Source: Lamellibrachia columna
Lineage: Eukaryota > Annelida > Polychaeta > Sabellida > Siboglinidae
DNA: 64,000 nt
Assembly: GCA_963662155.1 (NCBI GenBank)
Contig: OY759263.1
Location: 13,405,515-13,469,514, forward strand
Direction of reading: 5' to 3'
Shown one piece after another: positions 14,064-32,448 of the stretch. How positions within the stretch are numbered: the first letter of the stretch is position 1; each line of letters opens with the position of its first letter. Made by a program: the position numbers and the translations under genes. The notes under the pieces are model-generated. The model saw only the letters and a program-made list of their open reading frames with translations. It searched no databases and was not told the origin of the DNA.

Positions 14064-14832
14064 CCTCCGTTACTTCCTGCGTGACAGATCTTCTGATGAT
14101 CACACATACATTTGTCGCATGTGACATGCCATATGTCCTGTTTGATTTTTCTTAATGATAAACTCTGTCACACGTTTGGCACCAGGAGGATTACATGCCA
14201 CCCACTCCCCACACATGGATGTGAGGTGAGTTCAAGAGAGGATTACCCCTTATCCCTGCGACCACAATGAAGAATGGACACACAGACAGACAGGCAAGCA
14301 CACGAGCATGCAAAAACACACAAACTGGTGAGTAATGATAAGAGTGGCTTAATTAATTGATTGATTTGTCTCTCACCTGTTCAACTGCACACTTTCTAAA
14401 TACACTGAGGGTAATGACCGTGACCAAAACAATGCTGCTCTCTCACATACTGTCGTCTTCTATTTCTGTTTACAATCAGTGGCTCCAGTATTATATGCTG
14501 TGGATTAACACACAAGCTGACATTGCAAATATGGCTACAACTTAGATGTTTAGGAATTTTTTTTTAAATTATGTTGTAGCATGTACATTAATCTATGTAC
14601 AATAACTGTCTTCCATTTCCCAGCATTACCTCCAGAAGCTAGAAATTTCACACATATGACACAATACTGCGTTAGCCTATATGCTCTTTTACAACACCCT
14701 GTCCATAACATGCAACTGCCATCTTTTGACAAGACAGTTTTAGACTCGGTTTTCCGCCTATAATATCTCACAAAAATGTCATCCATGCTTGTTTTACCAT
14801 GATGCATTGCCTTGGCGGATGGATTATGACTG
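14064..14832. repeat. Truncated non-coding part of transposon unit 4
   Basis: Matches the start of the other non-coding segments up to about 14817, then joins to cggatggatt, which lies far downstream in units 1-3, and ends at about 14832. This marks the right border of the array. 14833-15082 is unique sequence upstream of the fibrinogen-domain gene; I see no clear TATA box there. Confidence 0.7.
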
Positions 14833-15082
14833 TAGTACTTAGAGTAAACCGGTTACCAACCATATCACCACCTATTGGCTAATGCCAGTGACCATTAATA
14901 CCAGTCATAGTCACTCAGCGGAGCCACCACATTCACCAACCATGATATCTATAACTACGCAGTATCTTTAAACATGATCACAAATTGACAGCAGCACTGG
15001 GCGAGTAGGAGGTCAAAGTGAATACAGTGGGTGCCTCAGTTTGACAGCGTTGTTGTTGCGACCAGTACGAGAAACCGCCACA

Positions 15083-22548
<7,466 letters not shown>

Positions 22549-23075
22549 ACTTATATTCTTCACGTTAGATGTTTGTGCAACATCGAATCAAGACGCTAAT
22601 TATGTTGGTTCACGCTTCAATTGCTATTGCACGAAGAAGTGCTCTAATTGTTGGATTGCTGGAGCTTGCTTGAAAACACGGGCACACATTTGACTGAATA
22701 TTGTCACATTGTAGGGTTTGGCGTGTAAAGTGAATTTAATGAAAACAAGCTTTACCATTAATGCACAACCCAATAACTGTATAAATGTTCCCAAAAGTTG
22801 CAACATATGTATCTTGCCAATGAATTAGAAGCTAGAAGCACATAACGTAATAGTAACTTTAGTATCTAAAAGTGTGTTAGCAATTCATATAAACGGCTTG
22901 GTGCAGTACTGCAGGTAGCATCAAGCTAATTTTGCAAGCATTATCCCGTATGCGTGCTAGGCGAGGCGATACGTGATTATTACCGCAGTGCTGTCGCAAT
23001 AATAATGCAATAGTAATACAACCACAGTGCTAGCATCGTTATAGTAATACAACTACGATGCTAACATCGCAATAG

Positions 23076-23079
<4 letters not shown>
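22549..23079. other. Non-coding DNA after the fibrinogen-domain gene
   Basis: Probably includes the 3' UTR. From about 22980 there is a short motif, agtaatacaac...cgcaat, repeated about three times, which flanks the next (AT)n array. Confidence 0.5.

Positions 23080-23160
<81 letters not shown>
23080..23160. repeat. (AT)n microsatellite
   Basis: About 80 bp of pure AT inside a dispersed repeat: gctaacatcg occurs on both sides in direct orientation. Confidence 0.95.
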
Positions 23161-23163
<3 letters not shown>

Positions 23164-23375
23164 TGCTAACATCGTAATATAATACAATCACAGTGATGAC
23201 ATCGCAATAGTAATACTATCCCCAGTAGTCAAATGTAGGCCAACCCAGAAATAAGGCATTTGACCGAACCTCCAGAAATAGGGGTGTGGCAATATATCAA
23301 ACTATTGATGCATCGTAACAGTCTATACAACGATGAAACACTGTAGATCATAAATTAAACAATCGACATATATTG
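23161..23375 (+). repeat. Dispersed repeat, copy 1 (partner at 35090-35320)
   Basis: Contains gtagtcaaatgtaggccaac, aaataaggcatttgaccgaa and ctattgatgcatcgtaacag, all found in the same order at 35090-35320 with only scattered changes. Family unknown. Confidence 0.85.
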
Positions 23376-24560
23376 TCGATACTACGATGTACCATATGTA
23401 GTAACGATTATTTGCAAAACCAACATGCAAACTGTGTTATTGTAATATTGTTCAAGTTTCTTTCACATTCGTCTTACATATGGGCGTAATATATTAACTC
23501 TAGTATAACAATGACTACAGCAATAATATCGCAGTAATAACATATCGTCAGTACCGTAGTCACACCTACCCACAACTTATATGAATCCGCCAATGCTTAG
23601 ACTGACTTATTTACTTAGGTCCGTATGCTCACTGTGAACATGTGCCATTTTTTAGACATGGGCCATGTTTCAACACACTGCGTTTACTAAAACCTGAAAA
23701 TGTGTGATGTACTTTGTTTATGCAGTATTCAGTTTTCCCAACGGATTCTGCCTCCGACGAAACAATCAGTTATACAACACAATTATATGCGCCTGTTTTG
23801 ACTCACATAAACAATGTTCCTCTTAAAGATATGCTATTCCTTAAGATAAACTGTTTTAATTAAAAGAGATCTATCTAGATCTATGTTTCTATCAGGTATT
23901 CATAATGTATTTTCTAAAGTATGTTTACTCGGCATATTGTAGATACCAGGTTGATTTTGTTTCGGTACAAACAATGGTGACTGGAAAGTGGGCGAAAATC
24001 GACAAATAGTTGCAACGTCGGCCGAAAATCCTTGTCACATTTCGACATAGCAACAGGCAGTAATGGAGTCAGCAGTATATAAAATAGTCCAGCGACTTAA
24101 GAAAACATTCTTTACATACTGAACTAATGCACTAAAGTTGGCACACCTGTTGTTTGCACTACACCGTCACTATAATAAGATGGCAGTCTGGGCTAGGTCA
24201 CCTAGGTAAAGGTCATACTGAGGTTATCCAATAAGGCTGCCAATACATATGCTCAAAATAGCTAGTTTTTGCCAAATATTATTTATTTATGTATCCATAA
24301 TAGTGATTAAAATAAATATTTCGGCAGCATTTTACATAATCGTATGAAAAGTGTTGGTTTATAGATTTAAAAAACGAAGTTCAAGCTAAACATTAAAGTT
24401 TTTTATTGAATTTTATACAAAAGACATTCCGCAAACCAGTTTGAAAGTTACGCATAACGAAGTATGGTAAATATAACAACAGTAGATAATATAGTTACTT
24501 ACGTATATAGTTAATTATATAGTCATAAGCTACAACCAGTTCCTTCTTAACTTTTTTCCA
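23376..24560. other. Non-coding stretch
   Basis: AT-rich unique sequence. I see no open frame, RNA gene or repeat I can name. Confidence 0.5.
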
Positions 24561-24722
24561 GCAGGACGTCCCATACGTAACTGTGTCGGTATCCCCCTTG
24601 TCTCGATTCATGATTGGAGTTGTATCTGTCATAAGCAGCCTTCGACAGGAATTCTGGGACGACTCTAATCATGAATCGAGACGAGGGGGACACCAACCCA
24701 GCCACGTATGGGACGACCTGCT
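24561..24722. repeat. Imperfect hairpin with arms of about 61 bp
   Basis: 24561-24621 is largely the reverse complement of 24660-24722 (shared cores cccatacgt and tctcgattcatgatt), with a loop of about 38 bp. It is followed at 24768-24800 by tgatgaaggctgaaacgttg. It may be the end of a retroelement or a miniature inverted-repeat element; the family was not identified. Confidence 0.75.
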
Positions 24723-25058
24723 TGCCAGGCCAACTAACGAGCAGAATAATACATATTCGTTCCTGAATTTTTGATGAAGGCTGAAACGTTGAGTAAGTAA
24801 ACAGTTGTGGTTAGAAGAACATCGTGATTAATATAGGATGAACATTTTCACGAACGTGGCTTAGCAATAATAACAGGCAAACAATAGTTGCTCACATCCG
24901 GTCGTCAACAGACAAAGAGTTGGAGCAACAAAATAAATTAATTTCCACTCATCGATTTAGCTACACAAACGAACGAGGTAAGTCAACAACAAATACAACG
25001 TCTTGGTGGATTGGCCAGTACTGGAAATAGTCACTTCGGGTGAGGTCACGGATTGGAC

Positions 25059-25250
25059 CGGGGAGAGTGGATGGAATCCCGACTAGTGACCACACATGGA
25101 GATTATTCAACTGGAGAGAGTAAAAGGAATCCCAACTAGTGACTAAACACAGAAATCAAGCGACTATATAGAGTAGAGGGAATCCCGAGTAGTGACCACA
25201 CACGGAGGTGAAGCGATTAGGGAGAGTGAAGGAACCCCGACTAGTGACCA
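25059..25250 (+). repeat. About 53-bp tandem repeat, four units
   Basis: The core gaatcccgactagtgaccac recurs with small changes near 25073, 25127, 25180 and 25232, each preceded by a gagagag-type stretch. Confidence 0.8.
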
Positions 25251-25359
25251 CACACACACCGAGAAAGACACACACATATCCAACTTTTTTTTCGCAGGCA
25301 CAAACATTCTCAAGTGTTTACTTGTGGTCAGGTTGTAAATGTTTAATCGATGTGTGCCC

Positions 25360-25450
25360 AACTTCATACAATTATGTGTCGGGTTCGGGATCGAACCAGG
25401 AAGTTCCTGGTCACGAGGATAGCACGCCGCCTCAGTACTGCCTGCGAAGT
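25360..25450 (-). repeat. tRNA-like SINE fragment
   Basis: On the minus strand ggttcgatccc (25388-25398) is a textbook B-box, preceded by gcggcgtgctatcctcgtga and a possible anticodon-arm-like stretch. The remainder to 25640 has an open frame without known motifs. Confidence 0.35.
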
Positions 25451-25746
25451 ACATCAACAGAGCGGGCAGCTCGAGTCGGTTGGTATACAGATTATGGGTC
25501 CGCGGCGTGCACAGTAGGCCGGATACGGCTGACCGACGTTCAACACCACGGCATTGTATCAAGGCTTTGCCTACTAAATGATTGTGCTCTCCGCGAACCA
25601 CCGCTCACACCACTAAACGGGACGTCCCCGTGATTAGATTTTGTTTGAGTAACTTCCTCTTGCACTTCGGCGGGACCGTATCAAAAGTAGCATAGTGGAT
25701 CAAACGACGACACGTTATTATTAATATAAAATGAGCTATAGATGAG

Positions 25747-25754
25747 AGAGAGAG

Positions 25755-25803
<49 letters not shown>

Positions 25804-25873
25804 GCGTGTGCGGGGGCGTGTGCGTGTGCGTGTGCGTGTGCGTGTGCGTGTGCGTGTGCGTGTGCGTGTGCGT

Positions 25874-25914
<41 letters not shown>

Positions 25915-26130
25915 CGCGTGTGTGTGCATATGTTCATTTGCGCGTGTGTGCATATGTGCGTGTGTGTGTTTTCGTGAGTGCGAGTGTATGGGTGTTGCGT
26001 GTGCGTGTATGCGCGTGTGCGTGTGTGCGCGTGTGCGTATGTGAGCGTGTATGTGCATATGTTCGTGTGTGTTTGCGTGCACGCGAGAGTATGTGTGAGT
26101 GTGGTCGTGTGTCTGTTTGTTTGTTTGTTT
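25747..26130. repeat. (GT)n / (GTGC)n microsatellite complex
   Basis: Starts with gagaga, then pure GT, tgcg-rich GT, a short GC run, and degenerate GT to about 26130. All frames are open only because of composition. Confidence 0.95.
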
Positions 26131-26548
26131 GTATGTGTTTTTTTAATGAAATAAGCATTAGATGTGGCCTCGCCGGACGTCAAAGAGGAAACTCATTTGT
26201 GCGAGCGATGCTTTACATACAGTTGGCAAATAAACCCCAAACAAACTAAAGAAAGCGAACTACCGAGTTCGGCCACAAGACGCACGACGAACAAGGCAAC
26301 TTCGTCAAGAGACTGTCAACAATCCAAGCAGTAAATTTAAATTTTTTGACAGACGGTTATGAAACCAGTCCAGGGACACAAACAGAGAACGGGGATTTAA
26401 TGGGGTTAACGTTACCCTAGTAAGGTTACATTTATCTGGGATTCCTTCATCCAGTCAAAATTATGTACAATTTCAATTCCCTTTTTACCAACCCAAGAAG
26501 GTAAACATCAGCGGAAAAGGCTGGTTGTGCTCCAACAAGGCAGCCTTG
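26131..26548. other. Non-coding left flank of the foldback element
   Basis: No gene or repeat recognised. The left arm of the inverted repeat begins at about 26549. Confidence 0.5.
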
Positions 26549-26639
26549 ACTACGTAAGTAGTAGGGACTTAGTTTTCAATAGTCATTATGGGCCACGTAC
26601 GCACGAATCACTTCCGCTTCCGGTTGCGCGCAGCCTTCT

Positions 26640-26710
26640 GGGTAAGGAGCGCCTCCTAGCGACCGTCTCGCATCCTAGCGACTGTAGCGTCTCCTAGCGA
26701 CTGGTCGAGG
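26640..26710. repeat. Short GC-rich tandem repeat (cctagcgac)
   Basis: Three units of about 18-20 bp with core cctagcgac inside the left arm. Mirrored at about 34465-34525 in the right arm. Confidence 0.75.
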
Positions 26711-27574
26711 ATCGAGGTGGACCTTTCCGGTCGCGCGCGCGCAGCCTTTCCGGACCTCTAAGAGAGATCGGACCTATTTTACCCCGAACTACCCTATTTT
26801 TCCCCACGCTACCCTATATTCGAGTCGATGCGGTGCGACGCTACCCTATATTTGAACCGATGTGGTACACAGCGTCAACTGATAGCTAGCCGAAACTGGA
26901 CTATGAACTGGGCGTTTTTTATGAGTAGACCGCTGTGTCCTATGTAGCGATTGTGGACGCGACGAATCTGAACCGTTTGGATTGTGGGAAATAGGTCGCC
27001 CAGGGAACTGACAGAGAAATCGGGGCCTCGTGAATGCGTTTGGACTACGGTATAGGTAAATCAAATCGAACCGTGTGCGAAAACTAAGCAAATCGGACCG
27101 TGTGATAAAACTAAATTTTTACTGTTGTAATTCGACACCCACAGAGCAAATCGGACCGTGTGATGAAACTGCGTAGCGAGAAAACTAAATTTTTACTGTT
27201 GTAATTCGATACCCACAGGGACTCTGACGCTAGACAGCTGGTGCGGAAGAATGCGTGTGTTTACGGCCTTGCGTGGAACAGTGTTATGACCCCATAATTC
27301 TCCTATTGAATAAGAGTACAAGGACATTTTATTAAATATTTGAAAATAATGACACAATATCGTCCATAAACGTTAGACAGAGGACTCTAAAGTATCTTGC
27401 CATACTCATATTTTCGTTATATGTCAATATTGTTACACCGTCAACAGCACTCTGCAAATGATATTCACGTCGTGGAAATACGTGTTGATATATCGTATCG
27501 TCAGTCGAACGATAGCCGTCACTAGTGCGACTATAGTGCACACTACAGCTATCTGTCTAATTTTTATGCGTGTA

Positions 27575-27996
27575 GAATACACAGTACACAGTTAAAATAC
27601 ATATTCACTGTACCCACAGTAAACAACTAGAATACATAGCCACTGTACCCACAGTACAAATGTAGAATACATAATAATAGTCACTGTACCCACAGTACAC
27701 CACTACAATTCATAGTCACTGTACCCACATTACTCAGCTAGCATACATAGTCACTGTACCCACAGTGCACACCTAGTATACAATATTACTGAACCCAAAG
27801 TACACAGTTAGAATACATAGTAACTGTACCCACAGTACTCAACTATAATACATAGTCACTGCACCCACAGCACACAGCTAGAATACGTAGTCACTATACC
27901 CACAGTACACAAATTGAATACATATTCACTGTACCCACAGTACAGAGCTAGAATACATAGTCACTGTCCAACAGTACACAGCTAGAATACATATTC
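27575..27996 (-). repeat. About 35-bp tandem repeat, inner end of left arm
   Basis: About 12 units with the core agaatacatagtcactgtac, then ccacagtacaca. The same variant order is found, inverted, in the right arm. Confidence 0.9.
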
Positions 27997-28189
27997 CATA
28001 CATATCACACAGTGGTCAATGTCTCCACGCATATCACATGACGACCGCCCGTGTTCCGTGGTGGTGGTGGTATGGAAAGAGGTGTAATCCAACCTGTTGT
28101 CGGTTGTATAACCCTAGATAGCCTGCATCGAGACAGTGCTGTTTGCCAACCCTAGCATCACATAGTTGTTGGCTCGTAGATAGCCTGCA

Positions 28190-28290
28190 TTGAACCGTTG
28201 TGTATGACAATGTCTTGTTTTCTTCATGTTGTGTGTGACAGTGTCTTGTTTTCTTCAAGTTGCGTATGACAGTGTCTTGTTTTCTTCAAG
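28190..28290. repeat. Three tandem copies of a ~30-bp unit
   Basis: gacagtgtcttgttttcttc repeated three times with small changes, within the foldback spacer. Confidence 0.8.
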
Positions 28291-29200
28291 TTGTGTTCAA
28301 TGTCTCCACGCATATCACACAGTGGTAAATGTCTCCACACATATCACATGGTGGTGAATGTCTCCATGCATGTCTCATGGCAGTCGATGTCTCCATGCAT
28401 GTCACATGGCGGTCAATGTCTCCATGCATACCATATGACGGTCAATGTCTGCATACATATCACACAGTGGTAAATGTCTCCATGCATGTCACATGACGGT
28501 CAATGTCTCCACGCATATCACATGATGTCAAATGTCTCCATACATATCACACAGGCGTAAATGTCTCCACACATATCACATGGTGGTAAATGTCTCCATA
28601 CATATCACACAGCGGTAAATGTCTCCATACATGACACATGGCGGTCAATTTCTCGATACATGACACATGGCGGTCAATGTCTCCATACATGTCACATGGT
28701 ACTCAATGTCTCCATGCATGTCACATGGTAGTCAATGTCTCCATGCATATCATATGGTGGTCAATGTCACCATGCATGTTACATGACGGTCGATGTATCC
28801 ATGCATATCACATGGTGTAAAATGTCTCCGTACATATCACACAGTGGTAAATGTCTCCATGCATATCACACAGTGGTAAATGTCTACACGCATGTCACAT
28901 GAGGGTCAATGTCTACACGCATATCACATGGTGTCAAATGTCTCCATACATATCACACAGGGTTAAATGTCTCCACACATATCACATGGTGGTAAACGTC
29001 TCCATACATATCACACAGTGGTAAATGTCTCCATACGTGTCACATAGCAGTCAATGTCTCCATGCATGTCACATTGTGGTCAATGTCTCCACGCATATCA
29101 CACAGTGGTAAATGTCTCCATGCATGTCACATGGTGTCAATTGTCTCCATACATATCACACAACGGTAAATGTCCCCATGCATGTCACATGGTGGTGCGG
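28290..29200 (+). repeat. 29-bp minisatellite, about 31 units
   Basis: Unit close to gtggtaaatgtctccacaca, then tatcacatg. A few isolated units appear earlier at about 28000-28045. The array lies in the spacer between the foldback arms. Confidence 0.9.
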
Positions 29201-29334
29201 TGCACAGTCATCTCTTGACACGTTGTTCGTTGAGTCATCTCTTGGCCCGTTGAACAACGAGTGAATGTTTTCGTGTATTGCGCAGTTCTCCGGGTGTCTG
29301 ATTGCAATCTCGTAAGCTTGGTGCGTTGCTTGTT

Positions 29335-30755
29335 TATTTAAAAAGGGTTCGAGAAATAAGTCAGAGAATTACAGACCAATGAGTTTAACGTCAGTGATTT
29401 GTAAATTATTATAAAGGTTAATTAAAGACCATATGGTGGACTTCCTCGTTAAGCATAAATTATTAAATTCATCTCAACATGGATTCCTTAAAGCGAGGTC
29501 ATGCTTAACAAATATGTTATGTTTTTTGGAAGAAATCACTAAGTGGATAGACATGGGATCGCCAGTAGATATTATCTACTTAGATTTTCAGAAAGCTTTT
29601 GACAAAGTGCCACATCAAAGATTGCTACTTAAATTAAAAGCCCATGGTATCGGGGATAGCATAACTGACTGGATAGAACAATGGCTGACTGACAGAAGAC
29701 AACGAGTTGTAGTAGATGGCGAAGTTTCAAATTGGAAATCGGTTTTGAGTGGGGTACCTCAAGGATCAGTATTAGGACCTATATTATTCTTAATTTATAT
29801 CAATGACTTGGACGAGAGTATAACAAGTAACGTACTGAAATTTGCGGACGACACAAAACTGTTTAGAAAGGTTAATACTGATGGTGATAAACAACATTTA
29901 CAAAACGATCTAGACAGATTAGTGAAATGGTCTGAGAAATGGCAGATGCTGTTCAATTTTGGGAAATGTAAATGCCTACATACAGGACATGGGAACTTGA
30001 ATGTAAACTATAAAATGGGAGCTACTGTTCTTGGTACTACTGTAAAAGAAAAGGACTTAGGAGTTACAATAAGCGCTGATATGAAAGTTTCAGAGCAGTG
30101 TGGTATTGCAGCTTCAAAGGGTAATCAAATTCTTGGATTGATTAGAAGAAACATAACATATAAGGGAAAAAAGTTAATTATACCTCTTTATAAAGCAATA
30201 GTTAGACCTCATTTAGAATACTGTATACAAGCATGGAGACCATATCGTAAGAAGGATATAGATACGCATGAACGCATACAAAGGAGAGCAACTAAAATGA
30301 TTCCAGAACTTAGAGACCTTAGTTATGAAGAACGCCTGAAAGAATGTGGTTTAACAACTCTAGAGACAAGGAGGTTAAGAGGAGATCAGATTGAAGTTTT
30401 TAAGATATTGAATGGGTATGAAAATATTGATAGAAATATGTTTTTCTCACTCAAGAAGGATAGCAGAACTAGAGGACATGAGGTAAAATTAGTAAAGGAT
30501 CAATGTAGATTGGACATCAGGAAGCACTCGTTCTCACAGAGGACAATAAATGAATGGAACAAACTGTCTACAGATTGTGTAACTGCTAGCAGCGTGAATA
30601 TGTTTAAAAACAAGGTTGACACATATATCAGGAGGGCGGGTTATAAGTAGATGAACATTGTTGGACTCTCGATAAGCCAATGGCTTCCTTGTCCACTTGC
30701 CATCTGGGCCTTTGGCTTGGATGGCAAATCTTGTTAAATCTTGTTAAATCTTGTT
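29335..30755 (+). mobile_element. CR1/jockey-type LINE, 5'-truncated copy A
   Basis: Begins inside the RT region at ttatttaaaaagggttcg (LFKKGS) and runs to a 3' tail of tandem aaatcttgtt units, a tail type usual for CR1-like LINEs. Both flanks carry a related sequence (gaatgttttcgtgt followed by gcagttctccg at 29262-29295 and a variant at 30754-30790), possibly a target duplication with about 40 bp of extra sequence on the 5' side. Confidence 0.85.
29433..30650 (+). pseudogene. LINE reverse transcriptase, C-terminal part (405 codons)
   Basis: Encodes RT blocks YLDFQKAFDKVPHQ, GVPQGSVLGPILFLIYINDL and the catalytic FADD box (LKFADDTKLF), then the thumb and C-terminal region ending in DTYIRRAGYK. 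The first Met here is internal: upstream the same frame continues but is broken by a TAA at about 29411-29413, where the other copy has GAA (KLLERL). There is no endonuclease domain. It is near-identical to the copy at 32545-34173, so the family was active recently, but this copy cannot move by itself. Confidence 0.9.
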
Positions 30756-31290
30756 GAATGTTTTCGTGTTAATGCGTAGTTCTCCGAATGCCTGGCTGCA
30801 TGTCAACAATATTTCCTCTCGTTATATAAGAGCTTCTCGTCATACTCCCATCATTACCGATTTTGCGGACGATAATATGATGGCTCACTGCTATACGTTA
30901 TTGTTAGCTCAGGGCGTGTGCACTGGAGTCGCAATGCTATGTGCGATATGTCAAATTAATGAACAACTGCACGAAATCTACGCTTTTAGTGCTTTGATAA
31001 AGTTCACAAAATGAACGCTTTTAGTTTAAATATTAGTTGACAATCGTTAAATTAGTTGAAATTATTAGTTGAAAATCAGTTGAAATTAATGCATCATTAA
31101 ATTAATGTATTCTGTTAAATTAGTTGAAATTATTAGTTGAATTTCAGTTGAAATTAATGCATCGTTAAATTAATGTATTCTATAATTTTAGTTAAAATTA
31201 CTGTTTCGCCATGCGATGAATGTATTCTTTTCTATTAAATTCATTTTGCTTTGTATCGTTAATACTGTCTGTTGTTCGTATCCGCAAAAT
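30756..31290. other. Foldback spacer right of LINE copy A
   Basis: Holds a tandem duplication of about 70 bp at 31040-31180 (ttaaattagttgaaattatt then agttgaa). The open frame at 30751-31014 has no recognisable motif. Confidence 0.5.
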
Positions 31291-31820
31291 GTACAGTGAC
31301 TATGTATTCTAACCGTGTACTGTGGGTATAGTGACTAAATATTCTAGCTGTGTACTGTGGGTACAGAGAATATGTATTCTAGCTGTGTACTGCACGTACA
31401 GTGAATATGTATTCTAGCTGTGTACTGTGGGACAGTGACTATGTATTCTAGCTCTGTACTGTGGGTACAGTGAATATGTATTCAATTTGTGTACTGTGGG
31501 TGTAGTGACTACGTATTCTATCTGTGTGCTGTGGGTGCAGTGACTATGTATTATAGTTGAGTACTGTGGGTACAGTTACTATGTATTCTAACTGTGTACT
31601 TTGGGTTCAGTAATATTGTATACTAGGTGTGCACTGTGGGTACAGTGACTATGTATGCTAGCTGAGTAATGTGGGTACAGTGACTATGAATTGTAGTGGT
31701 GTACTGTGGGTACAGTGACTATTATTATGTATTCTACATGTGTACTGTGGGTACAGTGGCTATGTATTCTAGTTGTTTACTGTGGGTACAGTGAATATGT
31801 ATTTTAACTGTGTACTGTGT
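31290..31820 (+). repeat. About 35-bp tandem repeat, inner end of right arm
   Basis: About 15 units of acagtgactatgtattctag followed by ctgtgtactgtgggt. The part from about 31403 matches the left-arm array in inverted order. The first few units have no counterpart on the left. Confidence 0.9.
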
Positions 31821-32448
31821 ATTCTACACGCATAAAAAATAGACAGATAGCTGTAGTGTGCACTATAGTCGCACTAGTGACGGCTATCGTTCGACTGACG
31901 ATACGATATATCAACACGTATTTCCACGACGTGAATATCATTTGCAGAGTGCTGTTGACGGTGTAACAATATTGACATATAACGAAAATATGCGTATGGC
32001 AAGATACTTTAGAGTCCTCTGTCTAACGTTTATGGACGATATTGTGTCATTATTTTCAAATATTTAATAAAATGTCCTTGTACTCTTATTCAATAGGAGA
32101 ATTATGGGGTCATAACACTGTTCCACGCAAGGCCGTAAACACACGCATTCTTCCGCACCAGCTGTCTAGCGTCAGACTCCCTGTGGGTATCGAATTACAA
32201 CAGTAAAAATTTAGTTTTATCACACGGTCCGATTTGCTTAGTTTTCGCACACGGTTCGATTTGATTTACCTATACCGTAGTCCAAACGCATTCACGAGGC
32301 CCCGATTTCTCTGTCAGTTCCCTGGGCGACCTATTTCCCACAATCCAAACGGTTCAGATTCGTCGCGTCCACAATCGCTACATAGGACACAGCGGTCTAC
32401 TCATAAAAAACGCCCAGTTCATAGTCCAGTTTCGGCTAGCTATCAGTT

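Larger units (their letters stand above)
1..14832 (+). repeat. Head-to-tail array of four Mutator-like transposon units, about 4.1 kb each
   Basis: The motif ggcgccaaactcatcagacc occurs at 1, 4048 and 8175, and as a variant at 12284, giving periods of 4047, 4127 and 4109 bp. Coding and non-coding parts repeat together at high identity, so whole units were duplicated. Each unit holds a transposase reading frame of about 2 kb followed by about 2 kb of AT-rich non-coding DNA. The left copy is cut by the window edge. The last copy loses homology after about 14832: the text near gccttgg jumps to cggatggatt, which in other copies lies about 490 bp further on, then becomes unique. I did not find terminal inverted repeats or target duplications, so the true element ends inside the unit are not defined. 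Confidence 0.9.
26549..27996 (+). repeat. Left inverted arm of the foldback element
   Basis: Very close to the complement of the right arm over its whole length. It holds one extra copy of an ~85-bp block (aaatcggaccgtgtgat... to acccacag, about 27060-27220) present once on the right. Two short open frames (minus strand 27332-27541 and 26846-27091) recur in the right arm, but I see no known domain and treat them as consequences of the duplication. Confidence 0.85.

Noticed and set aside
15041..15082. Upstream start of the coiled-coil protein at 15041
   Set aside because: That codon is TTG. The ATG at 15083 directly opens a signal peptide.
25208..25633. 141-codon frame
   Set aside because: It overlaps a tandem repeat and a SINE-like segment and has no recognisable domain or splice evidence.
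25742..26249. Long Cys/Val-rich and His/Thr-rich frames
   Set aside because: They are readings of the (GT)n/(GTGC)n microsatellite and have no unique sequence.
28290..29200. CRISPR-like array
   Set aside because: Repeats are contiguous 29-bp units without unique spacers, and the genome is eukaryotic.
31858..32067. 69-codon frame found in both foldback arms (also 27332-27541 on minus)
   Set aside because: Conservation is explained by the arm duplication. No domain, no start context and no independent copy are visible.
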